Notes: generated from the letters alone by a model not told the origin. DNA of 10,183 nt from Actinomycetota bacterium (GCA_005777515.1 SXMA01000130.1:1-10183); one strand, 5' to 3'. Shown: positions 1 to 7,437, counted from the stretch's first letter. A program made the numbers and translations.

Positions 1-1458
1 ATCTTCATCGGGTAAGACCATGGTGTAACCAAGTGCTCGCCCTCTTGGCAAAATTGTTATCTTGTGGACTGGATCTGTGTGTGGAAGTGCGTGCGCAACT
101 AGCGCATGACCGCCTTCATGGTAGGCAGTAACTCTGCGCTCTTCCTCGCTCATAAGCCTTGATTTACGCTGCGGCCCAGCCATCACGCGATCAATGGCTT
201 CATCGACATCAGTTGATGAAATTACCTTGCGGTTTTCTCTAGCAGTTAAAAGAGCTGCCTCATTTAAGACGTTTGCTAAGTCTGCTCCAGTAAATCCTGG
301 GGTCCTTCTAGCAATAGCCAAGAGGTCGAGGTCTTTTTCTAAAGGCTTGTTCTTAGAGTGAACTTTAATTATTGCCTCACGCCCCTTTACATCTGGGCGG
401 TCTACGCCAATCTGGCGATCAAATCTTCCGGGGCGAAGGAGGGCTGGATCTAAAATGTCTGGGCGGTTTGTTGCAGCAATAAGGATTACCTGCTCATGAG
501 CTTCAAAGCCATCCATCTCAACTAGCAATTGATTTAAAGTCTGTTCGCGTTCATCATGACCGCCGCCCATTCCTGCGCCGCGATGACGACCAACCGCATC
601 AATTTCATCAACAAAGATAATTGCAGGGGCGTTTACTTTTGCTTGAGTAAATAGATCTCTCACGCGAGCAGCACCAACGCCAACAAACATTTCAACAAAG
701 TCAGAACCTGAAATGGAATAGAACGGGACCTTCGCCTCTCCCGCTACAGCTCTTGCCAGAAGAGTCTTTCCGGTCCCTGGAGGGCCAAATAAAAGAACTC
801 CCTTAGGAATCTTTGCGCCAATTTCTTGATATTTCTTCGGCTCTGCAAGGAAATCTTTTATCTCTCTGAACTCCTCGATTGCCTCATCAGCCCCTGCAAC
901 ATCTGCAAAGGTAACTTGCGGTACTTCATTGTCATGAAGCTTTGCCCTGGAGCGGCCAAAGGAAAATACTCTTGATCCTCCTTGGGATTGGCTCATGAAG
1001 AATAAAAGTAAAAATGCTAGAAGAAGAATTGGGCCTAAGGTAAAGAGAATCGAGATCAGGATGTTGGTCTTGGGAACCGTTACATCCCACTCTTTAGCAG
1101 GCTGATTTGCGGTGAGTAAGTCAATAAGAATCGGCTCTTGCCCTGTGACATAGGAAGCCTCAACCTTTGTGGCGCCACTTATTGCCACCCCAGGTTTAAG
1201 AATTAATTGAATCTTCTGATCTCGGTCAACGATGTTGGCTGATTCCACATCGCCTCTAGTGATTGCAGCCATTGCCTTTGAGGTATCAATCTTGGTGAAT
1301 TGACTACTACCAGATGAAATCTGACCAAAGATAGTTACGCCAACAATTGCAACTAAAATCCAAAATAGCGGACGTTTAAAGAATTTTTGAGGCGCTGTCT
1401 TCTTGCCAGATTTCACAGAAGCTTTAGAAGGCTTTACTTTTGCTTTCTTATCGGCCAT
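1..1458 (-). CDS. ftsH: ATP-dependent zinc metalloprotease FtsH (C-terminus cut by window edge)
   Basis: Membrane-anchored AAA+ protease that unfolds and degrades misfolded or regulatory membrane and cytosolic proteins. 486 codons are visible from the ATG at 1458. A basic, Lys-rich N-terminus (1-29) is followed by a transmembrane helix (about 31-46), an extracytoplasmic segment, and a second helix (about 133-156). The AAA module has Walker A GPPGTGKT (225-232), Walker B VDEID (283-287), and the second region of homology with ATNRP (329-333) and arginine fingers R342 and R345. The zinc site HEGGH is at 447-451. The frame is open to base 1; FtsH proteins are usually 630-680 residues, so the end of the peptidase domain, including the third zinc ligand (Asp), lies outside. 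The start is 2 bases after the hpt stop, with only a weak GAG as ribosome site, so translational coupling to hpt is likely. Identity is certain from the motifs. Confidence 0.97.
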   Translation of the reverse strand, partial: MADKKAKVKPSKASVKSGKKTAPQKFFKRPLFWILVAIVGVTIFGQISSGSSQFTKIDTSKAMAAITRGDVESANIVDRDQKIQLILKPGVAISGATKVEASYVTGQEPILIDLLTANQPAKEWDVTVPKTNILISILFTLGPILLLAFLLLFFMSQSQGGSRVFSFGRSRAKLHDNEVPQVTFADVAGADEAIEEFREIKDFLAEPKKYQEIGAKIPKGVLLFGPPGTGKTLLARAVAGEAKVPFYSISGSDFVEMFVGVGAARVRDLFTQAKVNAPAIIFVDEIDAVGRHRGAGMGGGHDEREQTLNQLLVEMDGFEAHEQVILIAATNRPDILDPALLRPGRFDRQIGVDRPDVKGREAIIKVHSKNKPLEKDLDLLAIARRTPGFTGADLANVLNEAALLTARENRKVISSTDVDEAIDRVMAGPQRKSRLMSEEERRVTAYHEGGHALVAHALPHTDPVHKITILPRGRALGYTMVLPDED

Positions 1459-1460
1459 GT

Positions 1461-2012
1461 TTACTCATACATATGCTTAGCAAGCACGGCAATAAAGGGA
1501 AGGTTTCTATACTTCTCATTGAAATCAAGTCCATAGCCAATAACAAAGTCTTTTGGAATGTCAAAGCCTACATATTTGACCGACACTTCAACTTGAGCAG
1601 ACTCTGGTTTTCTAAGAACCGTCATTATCTCAACGCTCTTTGCTCCGCGAGATTTAAGGTTCGCACTCAACCAATCTAGTGTTAGACCAGTATCAACAAT
1701 ATCTTCAACGATTAACACATTTCTTCCAGTAATGTCTTTATCCAAATCTTTCATAATTCTTACAACGCCAGATGACTTTGTTCCAGAGCCATAGGATGAA
1801 ACAGCCATCCAATCCATATCCAGGTGTCTATTGATATAGCGCGATAGATCAGCCATCACCATCACTGCGCCTTTTAATACGCCAATGAGTAATAGATCTT
1901 GATTTTTATAATCTGCTTCAATCTGGGCAGCTATCTCTTTTACACGGGTTTGTAATTGTTCATCAGTTACAACTACTCGTTCAATCTCGCCCTTAACTGA
2001 TTCCAGATCCAC
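1461..2012 (-). CDS. hpt: Hypoxanthine (guanine) phosphoribosyltransferase
   Basis: Cytosolic purine salvage enzyme that joins hypoxanthine or guanine to PRPP, giving IMP or GMP and pyrophosphate. The 183-residue length is normal for bacterial Hpt. The pyrophosphate loop LKGA is at 46-49, the flexible-loop SSYG at 72-75, the PRPP-binding signature EDIVDTGLT at 103-111 (acidic pair E103-D104), and the purine-binding stretch [10 protein letters not shown] at 154-163. The start is GTG at 2012: an AGAGGG ribosome site lies 5 bases before it and no ATG is close. The gene sits 24 bases after tilS and 2 bases before ftsH, the usual actinobacterial tilS-hpt-ftsH order. In several bacteria Hpt and TilS or FtsH are adjacent and interact; here only the adjacency is seen. 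Confidence 0.96.
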   Translation of the reverse strand: MDLESVKGEIERVVVTDEQLQTRVKEIAAQIEADYKNQDLLLIGVLKGAVMVMADLSRYINRHLDMDWMAVSSYGSGTKSSGVVRIMKDLDKDITGRNVLIVEDIVDTGLTLDWLSANLKSRGAKSVEIMTVLRKPESAQVEVSVKYVGFDIPKDFVIGYGLDFNEKYRNLPFIAVLAKHMYE

Positions 2013-2017
2013 TATCG

Positions 2018-2023
2018 CCCTCT
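2018..2023 (-). promoter_or_regulatory. Ribosome binding site of hpt
   Basis: AGAGGG read on the minus strand, 5 bases before the GTG at 2012. It lies in the 24-base gap after the tilS stop and decides the GTG start of hpt. Confidence 0.7.
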
Positions 2024-2036
2024 CGCCTTGTATCGA

Positions 2037-3050
2037 CTATCCCTGCCCACCGCTTTTAGAGAGCGAAAGTCTGCCCGAAATTCGAGCCACGGTCACACCA
2101 CCGGGAAGTGAGATAGGACCTTGCCCCTTCCAGGCTGTGATGAGAGCCTCAACAGGCTCAATGTGCTCGGCTGAGAGTGAGCCCTGCGGGGCTCCGGCCA
2201 GATAGATAGCTCGTCTCAAGATTCTAGTTCTAATCGCCCGGGGCTGAGATTCAAGCTTTGAGATATCTAGCGATGCTGGCTCTAACTTAGAAAAAATCTC
2301 ATCACTCAAATAATCCAGCGCATCGGCATCATCTCGTAGCAACTTGGCTGATCTTGCAAGAGCATCACTAATGCCAGGGCCAATCTCTTTCTCCATCGTC
2401 GGCAGAACTACTTCGCGAACTCTCACTCTTGTAAATTCCATTGATTGGTTGTGTGGATCTTGCCAGAATTTAATGCCAGCTTCTTCACATGCTGCCTCTG
2501 TCTGCGCTCTAGTGATTGCAAGAAGTGGCCTTCGATAGCGATTAACTCTTGATGCCATTCCAGATAGCGAGCGAGATCCAGATCCTCGCGCAAGACCAAG
2601 CAGCACTGTCTCAGCTTGATCATCTCTTGTGTGTCCAAGGAAAATAGCCACTGCGTCATGAGCGTTAGCAACATCATTTAACGCTTGATAGCGCGCTCTT
2701 CTTGCTGATGCCTCTAGGCCATCAGTAATTTCGACAGTAACTCGTCTAATTTCGATATTTTCATAACCGATTTTTGTCAGCGTTCTCTTTGTTTCATGAG
2801 TTACATCTGCCGAGTTCTTCTGCAAGCCATGATCAATAATTAAGGCAATTACTTTAATTGACTTTGCTTTGCACTCTTGTAACAAAGCTACAGCCAGAGC
2901 CGATGAATCAGCTCCTCCAGAGGCAGCGACTAAAACGCTATCGCCTGCATCAATGTCTTCTAATTCAGATCTAACCGCAAGACGGATCTGATAGAGCGGG
3001 GTGGTTTCGGCCATGAGGCTAAGGGTAATCGCCTTAGACCCGGCCTCCAT
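2037..3050 (-). CDS. tilS: tRNA(Ile)-lysidine synthase TilS
   Basis: Cytosolic N-type ATP pyrophosphatase that attaches lysine to C34 of the CAU-anticodon tRNA-Ile, so that it reads AUA and is charged with isoleucine. The 337 residues show the PP-loop SGGADS (44-49), DHGL (73-76), a conserved EASARRARY stretch (113-121), the GHTRDDQAET motif (139-148) and LARGSG (153-158). After these come the RPLL...R..T and DPHN segment and an LP-containing helix region typical of the family. The C-terminal third, with a RILRRAIY helix and a GPISLPGG strand, corresponds to the tRNA-binding part. The long start (ATG 3050) overlaps the NlpC/P60 gene by 17 bases and has AAGGGA upstream. An internal ATG at 3014 (M13) would remove the overlap and match many homologues better, but lacks a ribosome site. 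Function is confident, start less so. Confidence 0.95.
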   Translation of the reverse strand: MEAGSKAITLSLMAETTPLYQIRLAVRSELEDIDAGDSVLVAASGGADSSALAVALLQECKAKSIKVIALIIDHGLQKNSADVTHETKRTLTKIGYENIEIRRVTVEITDGLEASARRARYQALNDVANAHDAVAIFLGHTRDDQAETVLLGLARGSGSRSLSGMASRVNRYRRPLLAITRAQTEAACEEAGIKFWQDPHNQSMEFTRVRVREVVLPTMEKEIGPGISDALARSAKLLRDDADALDYLSDEIFSKLEPASLDISKLESQPRAIRTRILRRAIYLAGAPQGSLSAEHIEPVEALITAWKGQGPISLPGGVTVARISGRLSLSKSGGQG

Positions 3051-4242
3051 ATGGCATTAATCCCTTAACGCTATAGATATTGGAGAAAAGTAGGCCCTTA
3101 TCTTTGGAGTTTGCCTCCCACATCATCCCGTTTCCGGCATAGATACTGATGTGATGAATCGTGTTTACCGTTCCTTTGTAGGAGTAGAAAAGCAGGTCAC
3201 CTGGCTCGAGCTGACTTAGCAGAACATGCTTGGTGTAACTGAAATACAGAGATGAGTTGAGACGATCCCAATTTGGCCAGCCAAGTCCTGCTGAGCGATA
3301 TGCGGCATAAACTAAACCAGAGCAATCAAAAGTATTTGGTCCTTCATCACCCCAGACATATGGCTTTCTTGCTATCACTTGTTTCTTAGCAAAAGCCACA
3401 GCCTCGGCTCGCATTTCTGGAGTTGAACGCGAGGTGCTGCGGCCTTTGAAGCCAATGTCGGGCCAAACCTTGGTGTAAACATTGGTGGTAGTTGCAATAT
3501 TTGCATTTGCTTCTTCTAATAAGGCGAGTTGTCTCTGTTGTTCAAGAGTTACACGAGTCTTTCTTGCGGCGTTTAACTCTTTTAATACCTGATCTTGAAT
3601 CTTTTGCAGTTTATCAACTTCTTTTTGCTGAGCATTTCTAGCAGCATCTGCCTCGATTTTAGTTTCTTCCACTTTTCTAGTTGCTACCTCTTGTGCTGCT
3701 TTGGCGTAATCTGCAGCTTTCTTGGCTTTTGCAGCAGCTGCTTCAGCAGCTTGGAATCTAAACAGAGCTTGGGTATTTTGATTTCCTAACGTATCCAGCG
3801 TTGAGAGGCGATCTATCAAATCTTGTGGTCCATCAGAGTGAAGAACTGAGTTTAAATCAGTAAATCCACCACCCATGATGTAGGCATTGGTGGCGAGACG
3901 ACCAATGGAGTCATGGGCTGCCTTTACTTCACTAACTGCAACTACATATGCCGCTGCAGCTGATTCTGCTTCTCTTGTTGCAATTACTAACTCTCGTTTA
4001 GCTGCTTCATATTTAGCCCTTGCCGCATTAGCAACTGAAGTTAATTGTTTTAAAGTTAAGTTCGCTTTGCTTAATTTGGCAGCCGCGGCATCTGCTAACT
4101 TCTTTTTCTCTGCTTCAGCTTTCTTTGCTGCTTCAATTTGAGCCAGAGTTGGCTTTGGAGTTTTGCCATAGGCAGGGCTATACGCGATGAGAAGTAAGAA
4201 AGAGGTGGAAAGCGCTATTAAGCGGGCGCGTTTAGATCTCAA
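3034..4242 (-). CDS. Secreted NlpC/P60 peptidoglycan endopeptidase with coiled-coil N-terminus (RipA-like)
   Basis: Predicted exported cell-wall hydrolase that cuts peptide stems of peptidoglycan, of the type used in septal cleavage. The 402 residues start with a basic signal peptide (cleavage likely after AYG, 24-26). Then come two Ala/Lys/Glu-rich coiled coils (about 32-120 and 150-245) joined by a Gly-rich stretch with LNSVLHSDGPQDLIDRLS (130-147), as in PcsB/Rip-type hydrolases, where the coil holds the enzyme inactive or docks it to a divisome partner. The C-terminal NlpC/P60 domain (about 283-402) has FDCSG with nucleophile C307, H364 in HHISIYAG, and E376. The H-to-E spacing of 12 equals that of the Mycobacterium RipA triad C383-H432-E444. 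The start is TTG at 4242, supported by an AGGGAG site 7 bases upstream and by the signal peptide directly after it. It is the probable first gene of the tilS-hpt-ftsH operon. Confidence 0.92.
   Translation of the reverse strand: MRSKRARLIALSTSFLLLIAYSPAYGKTPKPTLAQIEAAKKAEAEKKKLADAAAAKLSKANLTLKQLTSVANAARAKYEAAKRELVIATREAESAAAAYVVAVSEVKAAHDSIGRLATNAYIMGGGFTDLNSVLHSDGPQDLIDRLSTLDTLGNQNTQALFRFQAAEAAAAKAKKAADYAKAAQEVATRKVEETKIEADAARNAQQKEVDKLQKIQDQVLKELNAARKTRVTLEQQRQLALLEEANANIATTTNVYTKVWPDIGFKGRSTSRSTPEMRAEAVAFAKKQVIARKPYVWGDEGPNTFDCSGLVYAAYRSAGLGWPNWDRLNSSLYFSYTKHVLLSQLEPGDLLFYSYKGTVNTIHHISIYAGNGMMWEANSKDKGLLFSNIYSVKGLMPYGGRV
3061..3066 (-). promoter_or_regulatory. Possible ribosome binding site of tilS
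   Basis: AAGGGA on the minus strand, 10 bases before the ATG at 3050 and inside the end of the NlpC/P60 gene. It favours the overlapping start over the ATG at 3014, which has no comparable purine run. Confidence 0.5.
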
Positions 4243-4249
4243 TTCGTGG

Positions 4250-4255
4250 CTCCCT
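4250..4255 (-). promoter_or_regulatory. Ribosome binding site deciding the TTG start of the NlpC/P60 gene
   Basis: AGGGAG on the minus strand, 7 bases before the TTG at 4242. It is one of the clearest Shine-Dalgarno sites in the window and it fixes a rare TTG start. Confidence 0.75.
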
Positions 4256-4284
4256 GGGGATTGGGGGTCAGTTGCTTGAGTGAA

Positions 4285-4290
4285 AGGATA
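4285..4290 (-). promoter_or_regulatory. Candidate -10 element for the NlpC/P60-tilS-hpt-ftsH operon
   Basis: TATCCT on the minus strand in the 91-base gap (4243-4333) between ctaB and the NlpC/P60 gene, the only intergenic space in this cluster. It has the TAnnnT form and would leave a leader of about 36 bases that contains the AGGGAG site. No good -35 box is visible, and I see no terminator hairpin for ctaB in the gap, so read-through from ctaB is possible. Confidence 0.35.
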
Positions 4291-4333
4291 AAGGCCAAGG
4301 CTGGGAAATGTAGGAGAACCGTAGGTGTGTCAG

Positions 4334-5191
4334 TTAGAAAGTGATGAATATTGCAGCAACCAAGAGAATGGAATAAAGGCTTAAGTAGGTAATTGAGCCA
4401 TGAAATATCTTTGCTGCAGACTTTTCGATCTGTGAGCTTCTAAGGCTAGACATCTGTATTGCAAAGAAAGTAGTCAGGACAGTATTTGCAAGATAACTCC
4501 AGCTTGGCAAACCTGCTGAGTAGAGGGTCAGGTATGAAGAAGCAAACATTGCGATGGTGTGAAACCACATCTGCTGTTCAACTTTTGCAATTGGAGCAAC
4601 TACTGGGAGCATGGGAATTTTTGCTGCTGCATAATCATCTTTATATTTAATAGCTAGAGCCCAGAAATGCGGCGGCGTCCAGAAGAAAATCACCATAAAG
4701 AAAAGAAACGCTGTTGCGCTGAGAGAATTGGCAACTGCTGACCATCCAATTAAAACGGGCATACATCCTGCAATCCCGCCCCAGACAATGTTTTGGGAGG
4801 TGCGACGCTTAAGACCTACGGTATAGCCAAATACATAGAAGATAATTGCGCCGATTGTTAGCGCTGTTGCTAGAGGATTACTAAAAATCCAAAAGATAGA
4901 GAGAGATAGAACTGTTAGCGCTGTTGCAAAGGCAAAGGCTTGATTCTCGCTTACCTCTTTATTGACAATCGGACGCTTCGAAGTTCTATCCATTAATTGA
5001 TCGATATCAGATTCAATAATCATATTGAAAGCATTAGCAGCGCCAGCCGCCAGAGTTCCACCAATTAGCGTTGCAAGGGAAATCCCAATTGGTGGCACAC
5101 CATCTGCTGCAAGAAAGAGGGCAGGAAGGGTGGTGACCAGTAATAATTCCACCACGCGCAATTTCATTAGCGCGATATATGGTGAAATCAT
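4334..5191 (-). CDS. ctaB: Protoheme IX farnesyltransferase (heme O synthase)
   Basis: Integral membrane prenyltransferase of the UbiA superfamily. It adds a farnesyl group from farnesyl diphosphate to the 2-vinyl group of protoheme IX, giving heme O, the precursor of heme A for cytochrome oxidase. The 285 residues are mostly hydrophobic helices. The first Asp-rich motif runs from N56 through E60, D62 and D64 to M67, R69-T70 and R73-P74. The second is Y183-x-D-D-Y-AAAKIPMLP (183-196). The family signature WTPPHFWALA is at 171-180. ATG 5191 is the first in-frame start after a stop at 5203; it lacks a Shine-Dalgarno but has a -10-like hexamer 6 bases upstream, so it may be leaderless. The usual KPRV near the N-terminus reads KLRV (10-13). 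In many actinobacteria ctaB sits beside tkt or ctaA; neither is here. Confidence 0.95.
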   Translation of the reverse strand: MISPYIALMKLRVVELLLVTTLPALFLAADGVPPIGISLATLIGGTLAAGAANAFNMIIESDIDQLMDRTSKRPIVNKEVSENQAFAFATALTVLSLSIFWIFSNPLATALTIGAIIFYVFGYTVGLKRRTSQNIVWGGIAGCMPVLIGWSAVANSLSATAFLFFMVIFFWTPPHFWALAIKYKDDYAAAKIPMLPVVAPIAKVEQQMWFHTIAMFASSYLTLYSAGLPSWSYLANTVLTTFFAIQMSSLRSSQIEKSAAKIFHGSITYLSLYSILLVAAIFITF

Positions 5192-5197
5192 GTCTTG

Positions 5198-5203
5198 AGA
5201 TTA
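5198..5203 (-). promoter_or_regulatory. Candidate -10 element of ctaB (leaderless)
   Basis: TAATCT on the minus strand, followed by exactly 6 bases and the ATG at 5191. Transcription would begin at or next to the start codon, and no ribosome site is present at a usable distance (an AGGG is 13 bases away). No clear -35 box. Confidence 0.5.
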
Positions 5204-5208
5204 CCCTG

Positions 5209-5214
5209 TAGATT
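5209..5214 (+). promoter_or_regulatory. Candidate -10 element of the beta-propeller gene (leaderless)
   Basis: TAGATT on the plus strand, followed by exactly 6 bases and the GTG at 5221. There is no Shine-Dalgarno. It lies back to back with the ctaB element in the same 29-base gap, 5 bases apart, so the two polymerases would compete for overlapping DNA. Confidence 0.5.
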
Positions 5215-5220
5215 GCACTG

Positions 5221-6309
5221 GTGCGTATTTGCTTGGCGTGGGCTATATCTCTAAACCTTATATTTACCAGCGCAATTCCTACTTCTGCAGAACCACTATC
5301 TGAAAGCTTTAAGTTAAAACTAGAAGCCACTATTACTGGTGATATATCACCTAAATCAGTGCGCTCCTCTAATACTGGCTTCATCTCGGCTCACAACATG
5401 ATGTATCGCCATAGCGTGACAATTTATGATGCTCAAAGCCTTGAATTGGTGAAGTCGATATCAGATCAGGTAAACCTCAAAGATTTCGGTATCAAAGGAT
5501 ATTCTGGGCTTCATCGCGGCTCCCCTGTTGAAGGGGCATTTTCACCTGATGGTAAATATCTTTATGTGACAAATTATGCGATGTATGGCAAGGGATTTAA
5601 CAGAGAAGGCACTGATAGGTGTAATCCTGGCGATAACTATGACCGTTCATTCCTTTATCGCATCGATACGCAATCATGGTCAATTGATGCCGCTTATAAA
5701 GTTGGTGTAGTCCCTAAAGTTGTTGAAGTAAGCCCGGATAATAAATTTGTCTTGGTAAGTAATTGGTGCTCCTATGATCTTTCTATAATTTCAACAGAGC
5801 TTGGCAAAGTTATAAAGACTGTGAAAATCGGGGCATACCCAAGAGGAATTACAATCTCTAGTGACTCCCAATATGCCTTTGTCGCCCAGATGGGAGGCTC
5901 AGTAGTTCATAAGATAAATCTTGTAAGTTTTGAAAGAGAGTTACTAAATGTTGGTTCAAATCCAAGGGCCTTAGTTCTTTCTCCTGACAATGCTTATCTC
6001 TACGCCACTCTAAATGCTGCAGGACGTGTAATTGCCTTTGACTTAACTGCTAATAAAGTTGTGGAATCAGTTAAGACCGGGTCTGCGGCGCGAAGCCTTG
6101 ATATCTCAGCTGATGGCAGTGCGCTATATGTGGTTAATTACACCAGCGACACTCTTGTTAAGGTGCGAAGCAGCGATTTTAAGATTCTGCAGAAAATTAA
6201 AGTTTGTAATGAGCCAATAGGCGTAACTTATGAAAGATTGCAAAAGCGAGTTTGGGTCGCTTGTTATGGTGGATCAATTAAAGTTTTTAGTGATTCCCTG
6301 TCGCAATAG
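5221..6309 (+). CDS. Secreted YncE/YVTN-type beta-propeller protein, function unknown
   Basis: 362 residues with an N-terminal signal peptide (hydrophobic 3-19, likely cleavage after TSA at 21-23) and no lipobox, so probably released or loosely wall-bound. The rest is repeated about every 40-45 residues: a FSPDGKYLYVTN-type strand pair (107-118), VSPDNKFVLVSN (170-181), ISSDSQYAFVAQ, LSPDNAYLYATL and ISADGSALYVVN, alternating with G-x-x-P-R/K turns. This is the pattern of YVTN/YncE seven-blade propellers. Four cysteines remain in the mature chain (C134, C183, C329, C348) and could form two disulfides. No catalytic motif or CxxCH heme site is seen. GTG at 5221 is chosen because it directly begins the signal peptide and follows a -10-like hexamer. 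The 3' end overlaps dacB on the other strand. It is fairly AT-rich. A binding or scaffold role is inference; the partner is unknown. Confidence 0.85.
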   Translation: MRICLAWAISLNLIFTSAIPTSAEPLSESFKLKLEATITGDISPKSVRSSNTGFISAHNMMYRHSVTIYDAQSLELVKSISDQVNLKDFGIKGYSGLHRGSPVEGAFSPDGKYLYVTNYAMYGKGFNREGTDRCNPGDNYDRSFLYRIDTQSWSIDAAYKVGVVPKVVEVSPDNKFVLVSNWCSYDLSIISTELGKVIKTVKIGAYPRGITISSDSQYAFVAQMGGSVVHKINLVSFERELLNVGSNPRALVLSPDNAYLYATLNAAGRVIAFDLTANKVVESVKTGSAARSLDISADGSALYVVNYTSDTLVKVRSSDFKILQKIKVCNEPIGVTYERLQKRVWVACYGGSIKVFSDSLSQ

Positions 6310-7408
6310 CTCCAAGTAGTCGATCCATTGCCGCCCTTGCCTTATTCCTTCCACTCAGCGTTGGGGTTATCCCATCGGCCAGAATGGCAAAGACGTATTC
6401 CTTATCTGCAGACTTCACATAACCTGCCAGGGTTACCGTGTTTCTCAACCATCCAGTCTTTGCTTTAACTAATCCTCTAGCCTCAGAGCCATCTTCAATA
6501 AATCTCTTCTTTAACGTCCCGTTCTTTCCAGCCACAGGAAGTCCTTCATAGATAGCTTGATACTTAGGGTTATCCCTTATTTTTACTAGAAGCTCAACTA
6601 CGGTTTGTGTTGATAGGCGATTTCCTTTATCCAGACCACTGCCATCTTTTGCTGTTAAACCTTGGCTATTAACCCCGATTTCCTCCAAGGCTAATTTAAA
6701 AGTCTGGGTAAGGCCTTTACTGGTTCTCTCAAGTCCAATCTCGCGCACTGCAGCCATCGCTAAGCGATTTGCCAGAGTGTTATCACTATAGAGGTTTACA
6801 AACTTGATCATCTCAGAGAGAGGGAGTGAAGTTAATGAGGCAATCTCCTCTTTTGCCAACTCTTTAGCTTTAGTTGTATCGACTTTCTTAAAAGTAGTCT
6901 TAATGCCTTTTCTCTTTAGATTAAGACTTAAGTCATATCGATCTTTTTCAAATAGACCTGAGTAGTAAATAGTCAGCTTCTTTTTGTTCTCTGGGTTTGC
7001 TTCAGTCACAAGTGAGGGGAGATATTTCTGCCCATTCTTCTTGGCTAAAGTTAGATTGCTGGTCAGCCAGGGATCTAACGAGCCCTTTATTAGATAGGTA
7101 TTTTCTTCCTCTGTTGTAAAAATAGTTGTGACATACCTTCTCTCACCACCAATAAAGTGAAGTGCAGCAGTTGATGAAACCAGTTTTAAAACAGATGCTG
7201 GAACGCGTAGTACATCTGGGGCATTTTCTGCAATGACTTGCCCATCTAATGGATTGAGAATGAGTAGGCCTGGAGCGGCAAGATGCTTACTATTTACATA
7301 CTTATCAAGAGAGTGAAGAGCTGATGCCTCAAGTGGGTTAATGGCAAGCAGTAGCGCTAGAAGAAGAGCCACTCTTGATTTAGCCATGGATGAAAGAGTA
7401 ATAGTCAT
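6287..7408 (-). CDS. dacB: D-alanyl-D-alanine carboxypeptidase/endopeptidase, PBP4 (S13) family
   Basis: Exported penicillin-binding protein that removes the terminal D-Ala from peptidoglycan stems or cleaves D-Ala-mDAP crosslinks. In 373 residues (longest reading) the three active-site motifs are S72-V-L-K75, SDN (208-210) and KTG (317-319). S13 signatures GSLDPWL (109-115), DGSGLDKGNRLS (255-266) and LPVAGKNGTL (290-299) are also present. It is shorter than the typical 450-500 residue PBP4, the reduction lying in the insert between SxxK and SxN. A signal peptide spans about 10-30. The outer start given is ATG 7408, but ATG 7387 (M8) looks better: it gives a compact signal peptide and has TACTCT 7 bases upstream, as for a leaderless start, whereas 7408 has only a GGA too close by. 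dacB next to tilS is common in Actinobacteria; here three genes separate them. Confidence 0.93.
   Translation of the reverse strand: MTITLSSMAKSRVALLLALLLAINPLEASALHSLDKYVNSKHLAAPGLLILNPLDGQVIAENAPDVLRVPASVLKLVSSTAALHFIGGERRYVTTIFTTEEENTYLIKGSLDPWLTSNLTLAKKNGQKYLPSLVTEANPENKKKLTIYYSGLFEKDRYDLSLNLKRKGIKTTFKKVDTTKAKELAKEEIASLTSLPLSEMIKFVNLYSDNTLANRLAMAAVREIGLERTSKGLTQTFKLALEEIGVNSQGLTAKDGSGLDKGNRLSTQTVVELLVKIRDNPKYQAIYEGLPVAGKNGTLKKRFIEDGSEARGLVKAKTGWLRNTVTLAGYVKSADKEYVFAILADGITPTLSGRNKARAAMDRLLGAIATGNH
7395..7400 (-). promoter_or_regulatory. Candidate -10 element of dacB if it starts at 7387
   Basis: TACTCT on the minus strand, 7 bases before the ATG at 7387, matching the TAnnnT-plus-6/7 pattern of the other divergent genes here. 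It would lie inside the reading frame if the longer start at 7408 were used. Confidence 0.35.
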
Positions 7409-7424
7409 TTATCCAACTTGGCTT

Positions 7425-7430
7425 TAGGCT
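7425..7430 (+). promoter_or_regulatory. Candidate -10 element of the deacetylase-family operon (leaderless)
   Basis: TAGGCT on the plus strand, 7 bases before the ATG at 7438. No Shine-Dalgarno precedes that ATG and no convincing -35 is seen. Confidence 0.45.
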
Positions 7431-7437
7431 TGAGCCC

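Noticed and set aside
3595..4141. Plus-strand open frames inside the NlpC/P60 gene, Ala/Phe/Ser-rich
   Set aside because: They are antisense to Ala/Lys/Glu-rich coiled-coil codons, which give long spurious frames; no ribosome site or family resemblance.
4290..4303. Possible hairpin around GGCCAAGGC as a ctaB terminator
   Set aside because: The stem is only three pairs with a two-base loop and no T run follows on the minus strand.
4267..4335. GTCAGTT occurs twice (4267-4273 and 4329-4335) in the gap upstream of the NlpC/P60 gene
   Set aside because: A 7-base direct repeat 62 bases apart, one copy crossing the ctaB stop, is expected by chance; no symmetry or spacing suggests an operator.
5034..5384. 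Minus-strand frame across the ctaB start and the propeller gene start
   Set aside because: It overlaps two well-supported genes in other frames and has no recognisable domain.
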